Below the pieces are notes generated by a model. The model was not told the origin of the DNA. It saw only the letters and a program-made list of their open reading frames with translations, and searched no databases. Shown one piece after another: positions 1 to 13,316 of a stretch of DNA of 64,000 nt. Position numbers and translations under genes: made by a program. Source of the DNA: Hemibagrus wyckioides. Its lineage: Eukaryota; Chordata; Actinopteri; Siluriformes; Bagridae. Where the stretch lies: assembly GCF_019097595.1 (NCBI RefSeq), contig NC_080731.1, positions 13,190,071 to 13,254,070 on the forward strand, in the 5' to 3' direction. Every line of letters begins with the position of its first letter. Within the stretch, counting starts at the first letter, position 1.

Positions 1-31
1 CCATTGTGGTGGCATACAGAGACAATATTAC

Positions 32-2999
32 AAAAACCGCGTCAATTGCACATCACCTTTAACTTTTGCCTCTTTCTTAAGCTTTCCATAGAGCATGACA
101 GCATGATGGTTGCTGAGGTCAATAAGCGTCAGGGCATATGCTGCTATGGCTCTCACATATAAACTTTTAACCTTTGTTACGTGTGAGGACAAGTATAATG
201 TTGCCTTCTCCACAGCATGTTCATATATCTGGAGAGAGAGGTATATACAATGTACTTTTATTAGAGTTGCTATCATTAAACAATATTAATTTAGCAACTC
301 ATAGTAATGACAAAACATTCTTACTTGTAAGTTTGACTTTGGAATGGTCAAAGCATTTTTGATCCCGATTATTACAAACGATGTGAGAAACACAGACTGT
401 TCAGTGACATCTGCCCCAGCACCCTTGAAAAACCAAGAAAAAGACCACATACAATGTATACAGGATACTACATAAATATTTAAATATTATAACCACAACA
501 AAAAGTTGCAAGGTAGGGCCTCCATGTATCGGACTTCCCACCGAAGCTTGATAGAATGGAGATCTGGGAAATTTGGAGGCCAAATCAACACATTTTTCCT
601 GCTTCCAGCACATCAACAGACTTACTGTTCCAAACTTACTGCCTAGTATACTCCCCAGATAATCCATGTTATTAATGTCATGTTTTAATAGTTTCAATGA
701 GATAGTTGATCAACGTATATATTTGTCCGCATCAGACAGCTGTGCTTCCCCTATTTTTACCGTTACAGTTTTACTATATTGTTCACATTAAATCCCACCT
801 AAAACATATGCAGCTATGAGTGTAATGAGTTTACCATGAGCTTTACAGGCTTGTAACTGGATGTCTCCTTAAAAGAGCCATCTGGATTCTGACAGTTTGT
901 AATCAGCCAGCGAATAGTGCCAGAAAGCTGATCACGATCCACTGTGACATATTTGTCCACAGAAGCCAGAGACTTCACCACCAGAGCAGTCAGCCTGTAT
1001 AGGAGTTCAATTTCAGTGTGTTTAATTGCAGTTTAATGCATATCAGTCTATTTTGGATTAAAGAACTGATAGATTGGAAACAGTAGCAATAGATTGTATG
1101 ATATTTAGAAAAATTAGATTATGAGTATGAAAATTAAACTATTTTAGTGATTACAAGCCATCAACCATAATGCTAAACTGGGCATTATGGTTAACTGGGT
1201 TAACCGGCATAATGGAAAACTGGGTTTAGGTAACTGGGTTTAAGCATAGAACCAATATATATTCAGGCTGTTACTTACCATGTGCTGGGTTCTTTGTTCT
1301 TCCATAAACTGAAACTGTTCTCCCACTTAGACTTGAATGACATAATACTGGTGATTCCTGAGAAAAACAAAAGATGCTTCTAAATTCATCTTTATAGAAA
1401 AGAGAAATCAGCGTCAATATTTGCCCTTACATTATTAATATTGTGTAATACAGATGGGTGACAAAATAAAGAAAAAAGAGTGGCTCTATTATACCCTGGA
1501 GGGCAATTTGCTGGCATGGATTTGGTTCACAGGGTCCCTTAGACGGAATAGTCATTGCATATCAATACAAAGTTCTTGTAACTGAACATCCTTATCTAGT
1601 GAGGAAATGTTTAAATTCCTAGTTTGAGCAATCACCTCCATGATGACTCCACCCCCATCCACAGGGCTAGACTGTTCACTGAATAGTTTGATAAATAATG
1701 AAATGATGTCATGTTATGGCTTTCTCAGTCACTGATGTGACAGATAGTACTCTCACTGGTATTATTAAAACACCAACTGAGAGAAAAAAACTGAGGGGAA
1801 AATGGTGTTTATCTCTCCTCTACAGTTCTGTAGAGTTGTAGAATCTATGTCAAGGTGCAGTGAAGCTTTCTGTGTGACTTGTGGAGGCCAAATGCAATTT
1901 ATGTTGGTTTTCCTTTAATTTGGCATACATCTGTATATTATAGTAGAACAGATGTGTCCAAGTTTCTCCAGAAAGGGCTGTAGCCAATACCAGCCATTCA
2001 TGAGCTTACATAAAGCCATGATCAACTTGTTAAACAGTCAATATACATTGATCATATCAATATCATATCATTAATACTACTGAAACAAACAGGTGTGGAT
2101 CCTGCCCAATTTGAGTAAAAACCTGGACCCACACTGACCCTTTGCAGGTGTGACTGGACACCTCTGTCACAGAAGCAACCATTCTGTCATAAAAATCCCT
2201 TCAGCCTTTTGAACCAAAATTTATGACTTTAAATGCCTTGTTAGGAGTGCAACAGCAAAATGAAATAACCAGAGGCTTAGGACTTCTAAAAGGCTTTGGA
2301 CCTTCAGGTAATCAAATCCTCATAAGGTTTCAACATAGCTAGTGCGTCTGAGACATGAAGGTTTTATGTCCACCGTCTGGTATAAAATATGACCTACCCT
2401 GTTTTAGCATTCTCTTTAGCAGAATGTTGTTTCCAAATTCCATTATCTTCCCCCACTGCTCAGACTGCTCAATATAATCATACACATAGAAGATGGGAAG
2501 AAGACCCATAAGCTCCACCTCTCCAGAGCCTCTGGGCAGGTTAGTCAACTGCATGATGCCTTTTGGGTTTATAATTATGGACAGCAACTCTCCCAGCACC
2601 TCACCTGAACAGAGAAAAGGTAGGATAGTTGAATATCTTTGGTTTGGGCATGATAAAAAAACAAGACTAATTCTTTTATACTTCTGAGAAACTTCTACAC
2701 TTGACTTCACTGGCTAAGACATTCTGTCTGAGACAACTCACCGTTTACTGTTAGCAGACGTTCCACATTGGACTTGGGCACAATGTTTGGAGGAAGAGAG
2801 TTTCTGAGCTCAATACGTGTCACACTTGTGCCTGATAAAAACAGCAGTGTTTTTCTTTTGTAGGTACCCTGAAATTGCTCCTTGACATGTAAAGTTACAT
2901 CTTTCCAGAGAAAATGGAATTTATATGAGAGCTCTTACCATAGATGCCATTTGGATCAAGCCTTCTTCCAACAAATATTTCCTTCCTAATGCCCTCCGG
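32..2999 (-). CDS. c5: C5 CUB start and TED (C5d) region, no thioester motif
   Basis: Seven exons are seen (2999-2939, 2831-2742, 2604-2398, 1357-1279, 994-835, 423-325, 228-32). They read [104 protein letters not shown] and [16 protein letters not shown]. The thioester Cys and Gln of C3/C4 are replaced (RGSGEVEL), as expected for C5. The last exon ends at a GTAATA donor in phase 2; the remaining exons lie left of the window. Confidence 0.93.
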
Positions 3000-4507
3000 C
3001 TATTAAGAAATCAAATAATCTGTCAGGAATATTGCACTGTAGTATGTGTATTATGTGAGCATGTGGATGTGCAAAAACCAATTAAAAATTCTTTTCACTT
3101 GAAAAATATTTCTTGCTGTCTTACCACCACTCTGAGTGTCTTGACCACTGTCTCACTTCGCCGTAAGGTTTTAAGAGTGAAGCTGAGTTTATGACTGCCC
3201 ACTTCTAATGCCATGATGAAGAACTGGACTAGTGCCACAGAATGGCCCTCAATCTGGCCACTGTTCATTGGGTGACCATCCTCTGCTAGAAGAGTTCCAC
3301 GAAACACACACACACCCTCTGATGCCGACAAAGTCACACTGTACTAATCATTAAAAGAAAGAGAGGGAGAGGGACCCAGAAATGGGTATCCATTATGAAT
3401 AGACCATGATAATAATTATTTTTTAAGCCATCAGAATTTCGGTATGGTACCAAATTATGACTGAAAGTCCCAAGAATATTTAAAAGATTAAACATAAATA
3501 AAAGGGTATTGATAAAGGAGAAATCTTACTGTTATATCTCTGTCATACTCATTGTAGACTGAGCCCCTGAGCTCAATCTGCTCCCCACGCACCATAGAGT
3601 AAGGCAGAGGTACATCTAAACTCACTGCCTGCTGAACTGACAGTTGCAGGGGATCTGCGACACATATTCCTGTTTTGAGATGCAAAACATAAGATACATT
3701 AGCACACAGCATCAAAAATAACAACCAAACAGACCAAATGGTGTTTTCTCTGATAATTCTACATTAATTTGTCTCACATGTCCTTATTTATTAGTTTTGC
3801 TACTTGTGGTATGCCTTCATTTACCACCTGATGGTGCTAATACAAAGCAGTTGCTTTATCTCACCATTGTTGAACACCCCAACAGCTCGGACCTCCCATG
3901 TAGTCAGAGAATCAGGAAGATTTTTAGTGATCGTTAGTGCTTTTGACCTAAACAGTGTTTTATTCAAATTTAATATACATCGTAAAATTCAAGTATTTAA
4001 GGAACATTTCACAAGTTACTGTTATAATGTTAATGTCAAAATTGTTCCCACCTCTCAGTTTCGTGTTCTTCCCACAACCAGCTCTCTGGGAAGTAGCTTC
4101 GGACCTGCTCAAACATCACCTCCTGCAGAAATTCTATTTCTGCACTCAAATGAGACATGAAATGTTAGAGTTTAACTGTACAATATTTCACATTTTTATG
4201 TAACTCAATGGTTAGGAAACTTTAATGGTTCCCAGCAATCCGAGAATACCTGAACGAGCAAGGGTGACACTGATACTTTCTGCCCGAAGCTTTTCAGCAT
4301 AGATGCAACAATCACGAAATGCTACCTTACATGGTATATGAATGGTCTTTAATTTCCGGGTACGTTCTCTGCAAGTCTCCAGAGTTGGGGTACTGTCAGT
4401 TCCCTCTAGGCAACATTTTTTAAAATGTCCATATCCTTCAGCTGCAGAGAAGAAATAGTTAATTTTCTTTCAAAAGAACTCTTCAGTTTTGCCACTCCTG
4501 AACTATT

Positions 4508-4540
<33 letters not shown>

Positions 4541-6036
4541 TAAACCTGAATCTCATTTACAAAATGTATCAGTTGATGAGTTTGCAGCTTAGGTTTTTTT
4601 TTTTTAATTAATACTTAAAGTATACAGATACCAACTCACCTTTTTCCTTTAATTTTTCATTCAGTGAGGGATCAGAGCGCTTTGTCCGGACAGCAGTCAA
4701 AGGTTTGTCAACAATCAGGAACCCTGATTAAAGCAAAGTGAAATAAAAATACAGAATAATTCTAGTAAAAATTAACATTTGCCCGAATTCAAATTCAAGA
4801 TAAGGGAAATTTAAGCATAATTATGGTTTTTTTTTTAAACTAGAAAGGAATAATTTTACTAGTCAAAATTCACATTGCAGAATTTTATAATAACTTTGGA
4901 AAGTATTCAGACTTCAGTTTTTGCTTATTTTATTTTGTTTATATTAAATTTAGTTCTCATTACATCCCTGGCCAACCAAAACTACTGAACATCCCTTCTA
5001 TACATCCCTTCTAGACTGCCGAACAGCTTGCTCTAGCGAGAGTCTTGGTGGTTCCAAACTTCTTCCATTTCACAATGATGGAGCCTACAGTACTCCTGGG
5101 AATATAAAAGCTTTAGAAATTGTTTTATGCTCTTGCCCCAATCTTTGTCTCAACAAAATTTGATTGCAGTCTTCTGCAAAGAATTCCTTGAACATCACGG
5201 CTTAGTTTTTAGTCTGACATGCATTGTGAATTGTGGGACCTTATAAACATAGGAGCCTCCTACTCATTCCCAATCAACTGAATCTTCCACAAGTAGACTG
5301 TGGAAAGTGGAAACGCTAGAGAGATTATTATGCTTAGATGAATGGCAAGTAGCAATTTATTCAGTTTAAAATGAGTCACTGGGAAAAAGAAAGTATCCCC
5401 ATGAATGTCTAATGCAAACAAACAATCAAACAAACAAACAAATAAATAAATAAATTACAGCAAATACTGAAGTGGTGTGAATACTTTCTGACCCAGTGTA
5501 GAATTAAAATATGACTAGTCACATATCACCATTAAGAATTTCTCTTTCTTTCATATCCACAACTGCTGTCCAATGCAGGCAAAAACATAAAGGCATATTG
5601 CAAATATCGTGAATAAAAAAAAGTTTGGTTATTCATCATGATGAACTACATAGTGATTAAGAAAAAGAAGAAAAGTCTGTTTTCAATGCCCAGTTTCTGG
5701 ATTATTTTTAGGTCTTTTTCATGGCATTTCTTGCACACTGCTACTTAAAGAATCAGTCACCCTCAAATTGATGTACAGTGTCAAAGATAAGTGCATTCAG
5801 GCATTAAATCTCTGTCTTAAATCTATAATATTGACCAGTCCTTTGTTTTGTGCTAAGATAACATCATAAACACATGATCACTTATGTTAGCTAGGTGATG
5901 TTTGTTGCCAACAAAACACATTCCTTTATGGAGGCATACTTGTTTTCCACCACTATGTAGCTTGAAAGCATTCAGTTCCTGCTTCCAGATGGTGGAGTGT
6001 AGCAGTAAATTGCAGATAGCTTGTTTTGAAATATTC

Positions 6037-6091
<55 letters not shown>

Positions 6092-9000
6092 TAAATTCAA
6101 CTAATCAAAACCTATAGTGCCAGTGTCTGAGATCAATACAATTATATATATATATAAAACTTAATTTTATCATGTTACAGTCCTGAAATGCTCTTGGATG
6201 AATTTTTGCTTATGTTCATTTGCACAAGTTTATTAGTTTAGATCTGAAGTCATTTTATTTTAGACATTTACATATCATTTAAGTCTAACAATTTAGATTA
6301 TGTCACATTTCCCAAAACCTAATGTTTTTTTTTTATGCCAAGCTAACAGAATACCTGAATGATCAAGAGTGTCCATGCTCCCATTTTCTTTCCGAAGTTT
6401 TTCAGCAACAATGCAGCATTCATGGAAAGCTATCTTACACAGTTCATCGTTTTGTAATTTATTGCTACGATCCCAGCAGGTCTCTGAAGTTGGACTACTA
6501 TCAGTTCCCAGCAGGCAGCATGATTTATGTTCTTCATATTGTTTGGCTGCAGAGAAGAAATAGTACATTTTGTTTAAACATGTTGACAATATATATAAAT
6601 ATACTGACAAAATTTCACTAAGATGGCTCTAATATTACAGAGACCAACAGAAATACCCACCGAGTTCCTCAAACCTTTCATTCAGAGAGAGGTTGGAGCG
6701 ATCTGTCTGGACAGCATGCAACAGTGTGTCTAATTTATCTCCTGATCAATGCAATAAAACAAAATTATATTTTAGTAAATAGGACTCTTCAGGCTGCTAC
6801 CAAAGAGTCCTGGACCTCTCTTTGTTCAGATTTTACAGATTATTTGCACAGTTTATCAGGGAGTGTGAATCTGAGTTCACATTTTTTTAGACAAAACATG
6901 CCATTTACTTCTTGACATTAGAAAAAATCTTAGTTTATCTTTACAATATGTCACAATTCCATGGAACAAATTTTTTTTATGATGCCAAACAAGCAAAGAA
7001 TACCTGAATGATCAAGAGTGCCCATACTCTTGTTTTCTTTCCGAAAATTTTCAGCAACAATGCAGCATTCGTGGAAAGCTATCTTACACAGTTCATCATT
7101 GTTTTGTAATTTATTGCTACGATCCCCACAGGTCTCTGAAGTTGGACTACTCTCAGTTCCCAGCAGGCAGCATGATTTATGTTCTTCATATTGTTTGGCT
7201 GCAGAGAAGAAATAGTACATTTTGTTTAAATATATTGGAAAATCTCACTAAGATGGCTCTAATATTACAGAGACCAACAGGAATACCCACCATGTTCCTC
7301 AAAGCTTTCATTCAGAGAAAGATTAGAGTGATCTTTCTGGACGTGATGTAACGGTATGTCTAATCTATGTGCTGATCAATGAAATAAAGCAGTTATATTT
7401 TAGTAAACAGAAATCTTCAGGCTGCTACCAAAAAGTCCTGGTCAGCTTTATGCTGAGTTTATGCTGATTTTCATTTACAGAATGTATCACTGGATGATGG
7501 TGCATCTAAATTGTTCAGACAAACCCTTTACCTCTCAACTGTACAACAAATCATATAATTTAACTTTATTTCTCACATTTGCATAAAACTAATGTTTTTC
7601 ATTATGCCAAGTAAACAAAGTATACCTGGACGATGAAGAAGGACTGGACCCTGATGTTTTATACGATGTTGTTCTGCAAATTTACAGCATCGACGGAAGG
7701 CTTCATTGCATAGAGCATGTTCACTTGAAATTTTCTGGCTTGCACTTAAGCAGGTGTCTAGAAAAAGGTTGGCTTGCAGTCCCTGTAGACAGCATGGTTT
7801 ATAATAGCTGTACTTATTGGCTGCAAAGAAGAAACAATTTATTCAAAATGATTTACTGTGTTTTTTTAAACTTATTTCCAGTTTTTCACATTGCTTATAG
7901 AATTTTCATTTATTGAAATCCATTCTTAGATTCTGAGAAAGCATCCAATACATAACACTTTCATGAGCTAAGATAATCGGGGCAAATAGTTTTGATGATC
8001 CAAATTGAGCACACATAAAGCTGACCATGTTCTTGCATCTCCGTTTCTGAAAGAGTGGAGCGTTTGGGTCTGACCACAGCTGTGCAGGTCTCATCTGTAA
8101 AATAAGGACAGCTTCTTTACTAAATACAAACCCTACAAACATTTCCTCTAGAAAACATTATTTCTCTGTTTGCTTTTTTACTTTATTTAAATTGCAGCCA
8201 TGTTTCAGGGATAGGCTCCAAACTAAACCAGCCTGGGATAACAAGGTTACTGAAAATAAATGAATGAATAAATTTACAGAATTTCCATGTAATCACTAAT
8301 AAATACAACAGCAGACATAATGGACTAAAATGGTTGTCCAGTACATGCTCTAATGACCCTACCCATCCTGAAGTATCCAGCTTCATCACCTGGATTCTAT
8401 CTTTGTCTATCTCTTGTCTAAGAACTACTGCTATAATCATAAAGCCTGTCCTATTCTGTTAAGCCTAACTCTTCTACACCTGTATAGTGTAATGGTTTAT
8501 TATCCTACAGTCTGATATCACACAGAAGATGGGTTCTCTCAAGGTTGTCCTCATCTTCCTCATGTTGTCTCAAGGAGTTTTTCCTAGACACTTATATAAA
8601 TCTCCATCCAGATTCCAGAAATAAAATTGAATATTTACCTGTGTTAAAGGCCTCAACATTTGCATTTGTAAGAAAAGTCAGTCCAGCACGGCTGAAGACG
8701 TCAGCGTTATTTTGGCCTCCTCCTCCTCCACAGCCAAGGTCACTGTGCTCAAATTGCTGCACTACCTGTAAAAAGGACATCACAGCATAAATACATACTA
8801 CAACATCTTTATCATCACCACTGTCATCATGAAGCATCCATCATCCATAACTAGCATGCACATGCCCCTCATAAGTATTTTTGTGAAAATGATCAAAACC
8901 TGCTCTTTCAAAAGAACATAAATGGAAGTGCACATATTGACCTTGTTTAGTGGGTCTTTATCATTAGCTCTGAGGTTATACAGGGCTGTATCTACAGCTG

Positions 9001-12000
9001 ACAGCGCCACCAGGGACTTTTCGTTCATACTCTTAGTCTGTACTGACAACATAAGCTTGTCTTTGGGTTTGTAGTCCTTAGATTGAGAGGCTAGGTTCAC
9101 CTAAAACAGAAGGGAAAATTAAACAATTCTATATAACTCTGCCTAGTATCTATATAATAACTTATATTTGTTTGCCCTTTAATCATCTTCATAAAATAAC
9201 TAAAGCTAATGATGCAATAGAATATTACATCTAAATCGTTGACACATTTGGCATTGACGTTGAACCACACAGAATCTGCAACCAGTTCAGCTCTCTGCTC
9301 TCCAGAAAGGATATAATAGACCACCAGGCGGGCAGATGGCACCATGTTAGAAGTCACCTTAAAGTTAATGCTCTGGACTTTATCAGCTATCCGCTGTTCT
9401 GTGGCAAACTTTACCACTTTCCCCTTTGAAAGGATCTATTTGACAAATAAAGAAATAAACAATTATAAAATTAGCTTACTTCCCTCACTGAACGACTCTA
9501 GACATTTGATATTAGATTATCTTTTACCTGGTAACTGAAGGTCTTCAATGGAAGATAGTCACGATACTGAAAGTTAATTTTGATAGAGGGATAATCGTCT
9601 ACATTGAATGAAGGTGAAGGTAACCTGATATACAAATAGCGCTGATTGATAGACTCATAGGCCAAAGTGTTGAGTTTAAGCTGAGCCTGGCTCTGTGGTG
9701 GATATTTAGAATCATCTGTTTCAATCTGAAATACAAAATCATTTAAAACTCATGATGTGACATGTTAAATAGTTAACATAAAAAAAAACTTTTTAAAAAC
9801 ATACTGTGTAGTTTAAACATGCTTATAATAATCCTACATCAAGCTTTGTTCAGTGTAGTATTGCAAATGTTCACTCACAGTAATTTCAGCTTTTGCAACA
9901 TTATCAGGAATATTGCAAACAAAATATGCGATACCATCGTTTCTGGATGTCTGTCTGAGTTCATTTTGATGTCCGTGGAGCTCTTCATATTCATTATTAT
10001 TGTTAATTAGTGTTATTCTTGCCTTTATTGGCACATCTTTCACTGATTCACCCAGTGGGTCCTTCACCAAAACCTAAAAATGAGAAAACGAGCAAAATGC
10101 TAAAGAACTGCAATATATCCAAAAACCAGCTCATGTGTTCAACATTGACTCAAATCATTTTATTAGCTCTTAGCTGATGTAACATACTCTGATGTGGTAT
10201 GGTAAAGATGGCTTGATGAAAGGCGGAGTAGCGATCAGACTCAGGGTGAAAGGAGAATGAACAAACTTCACGTTAGACAGAACTGCCTCCTGGGAGATGC
10301 CACCTAATGATGAGAGAGAGTCAGTATCTGAAATATTCAAACCGTCCCATCTGGCACCAACAACCATGCCACAGTTAGTCAATGAGCTCACCGTTTTTTT
10401 CCTGATGTTTGATGTGAACATGGTTCTTGGTCTGCATAATTTTATGCATTGTACTGCTGCCAGATTATTGGCTGATTAGATAACTCCATGAACAAATCTC
10501 TCTCTCTCTCTCACACACACACACACTTGAACAACTTCTGACTCTTTCCAAAAACAAAATTAAATACTGTACCTAGATATGTTGCCACTGGCTTGCTCAT
10601 TATAGATAAACAAAAATACATTTAAATGTTTGCATTTTAGTTCAAGTTTAATTACATTTACCCTCTGTTATTTTAATTCTGACTTTGTATATTTCTGTAA
10701 TGCTGCTTTGTGTAACTTTGAGACAATGCCTATTATTAAAAGTGCTTGGCATTTAAATGAATTGAATAACCAGTAACAAATAATTCCCAACGAATAACAA
10801 TTCATTTCAGCTCCATTATACTCTTGTAGACACAAGAGTTAAAATGTTCTGTTAACATTCCAAACATTTATGCATTATATACAGTAATGCTGAATCAAAG
10901 CTACGCTGATATTCTGTCTAACAACACTCTTGCGCCTGTGATATTGTTTAAGTAATGTAATGCATTAAGAATCTTTGAAAATACCTGCATGTGCACTGGG
11001 AGAATGTCTGTCTAAACCCACACTAAACCCCTCTGACTAGCATGAATAGTTAGTTGGTTTGTGGCCCAGTGTCACAACAAAACCGTGTTGAAAATCAATC
11101 AATAAACAGTGAGAAAATCAAACATGTAATCAGATTGCAAAGACTGACCGGTAGACTCTTTTAGCAAAACAGCCACACGGAGGAAATGGTCTTGCATTTC
11201 CCACAGGTCTTGAGGCCCAGAGTTTGCCTTGGACAGCTCACGTTTGATATTTAACTCAAATTCCACTTCACCATTATACATCTGAAATAACAAATAACCT
11301 CATATGATTCATTGAGTTGCACTGTTTCTACTTTTATTTGCTTTCTTCATTCATAACTATAGGCTGAAATGTTTGCTGTCATTACCTTATACAGTCTTAA
11401 TGATTGTGCTATCATGACCACAACATTATTATTGATGTATCCGATCCTCACGAAGACATCTGCTGAACTGACTGCTTTCCCACTGACATATCTGCAGTGA
11501 AAAACAAAAAATCAAACTGTTAGAAAAACTATTAGTATAAATGTTTGCTCATGGTTCTTTTGTTCATCTTAAATGATCTTCATCTTAAAGTCCAACATAG
11601 AACCATGTCTGAGGGAAACCAAATAGGATTTTATTTGTATGCTTTAATAGTTTCCTACTGGTATCCTATAGGGAACCTTTTCTCCTAATAAATGTCTACA
11701 TTGGTTATATAGATTGCATACAGTTAATTTTCAAAATGCCAAAATGTCTATAATGTTAGGGTAATATCATATTTTGGGGAAGCTGTCTGGTGTGATAGCA
11801 TTGGATTCAGTGGACCAGGAAAACTCACTTGGCAAATATCTTTAGTTTGAAGGCCTCAAAGTTTACTATGCTGACGTAGTTTGCTTCAGGCTGGATACGG
11901 ACTGAGATGCTGGGTAACACTGAGAAACAAATGTTTCAGTGCTATTTACTACAAGAGGAACAGCTGACACAATATTCTGAATATTACACAGAACTGTAAA

Positions 12001-13233
12001 TGATAGATACCATATTCCTTGACCTCAAATTTAGCCACAGCAGTTGTAGTGAAGTTTGTAACATAAGCAGCCTCGATTGTCCAGATCCCAAACCTGAGAA
12101 TAAATTATTTCCGTAAGCAACATGCTCAGACGTTTAGCAAAAGACACTGCCACTGACTGATAATTAATGGTGTACTAAAGCCACAAAACCTATTCATACT
12201 TAGGTTTCAAGGGTATTTTGAATGGTGGAAGCAATGGTTTCACACCATGGATGTCATTCATCTCAATAATTTCCACTTTGATGCCATCTGGGTCCTATAG
12301 CACATTAATAGGTGTTCATATTGGTATATATGCTTAGTCTAACATCAGACATGAATGTGGAGAAAGAAACTCACCTTGAACGTGAGGAAAACAGGTCTGC
12401 TAGTCTTTCTCAGCTCCTCATTCAAAGAGTACACTCGCACCTCAACTGCACAACCATAACAGTAAGAGAAATACACATACGCACACATACATGTCTCTCT
12501 GTGCTTTTCACATATTCCCTTTGAGTTACAAATATAACACACACTATTCCCATCACTCACCTTGCTGTTCGGGCGTATATAGTGGTTTATTAGTCTGGAT
12601 AAAGAGAAAACCGTTGTTACGAATGAGTGGTATTTTCTGGTCCCTGGTGAAGGAACTAGATATGGCCTGCAGGTGGAGATGGGTGACCTCTTGTGCAATG
12701 TTTGGTAAAATCTGAGGGCAAAGAGTAAACCAAAGTAAAATACTGATGCTGGGAAATTTAATTTTTATGTAGTGTCACTATATATACGTAGCACAACATT
12801 GTGGATTTGTGAAGTTACTGACTCAGAGTTCTTCACAAGCTCGCATTTAATATAATAATATCCTATAACATTAATATAACACAATGGCTTTCATGTAATC
12901 AGCATTTTAAAGCAGATGAAAGGTGTGCAGCACTGTTACCCGTAGAGTAGCTGCAGCTTGGTAATTGTTTTTGTCGTTGAGTTTAAGAGTCTGAGACGCA
13001 TAAATTCTGCCTTCAGAGGCCAGACTGTCTTTGAGGTAAAGGTTCACTGTGGTTTCTTGGTCATAGTCGTACAAGTGCACCAGCACAGTCTCTGACGCAT
13101 CAACTCGCAGAACTTTGGGTGCCGTAATGAGATACCTAATAAAAACTCAATATTAATCTCACTGTAGTAAAAACCAGGGTTTTGCATCTAATTAACATTC
13201 AGCTCATTTCCAACAATAAAGCTGGTACACAAA

Positions 13234-13316
<83 letters not shown>

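Noticed and set aside
2398..2604. Possibility that the complement gene is C3 or C4
   Set aside because: The thioester motif GCGEQ is absent (RGSGEVEL) and C5-specific sequence ([17 protein letters not shown]) is present.
5902..6117. ORF with a poly-Asn run
   Set aside because: It is the AAT array in a C5 intron read through; no domain.
4250..8094. Extra anaphylatoxin exons as dead pseudoexons
   Set aside because: All are open, in phase, have consensus splice sites and keep six cysteines; decay would be expected if unused. RNA evidence is still needed.
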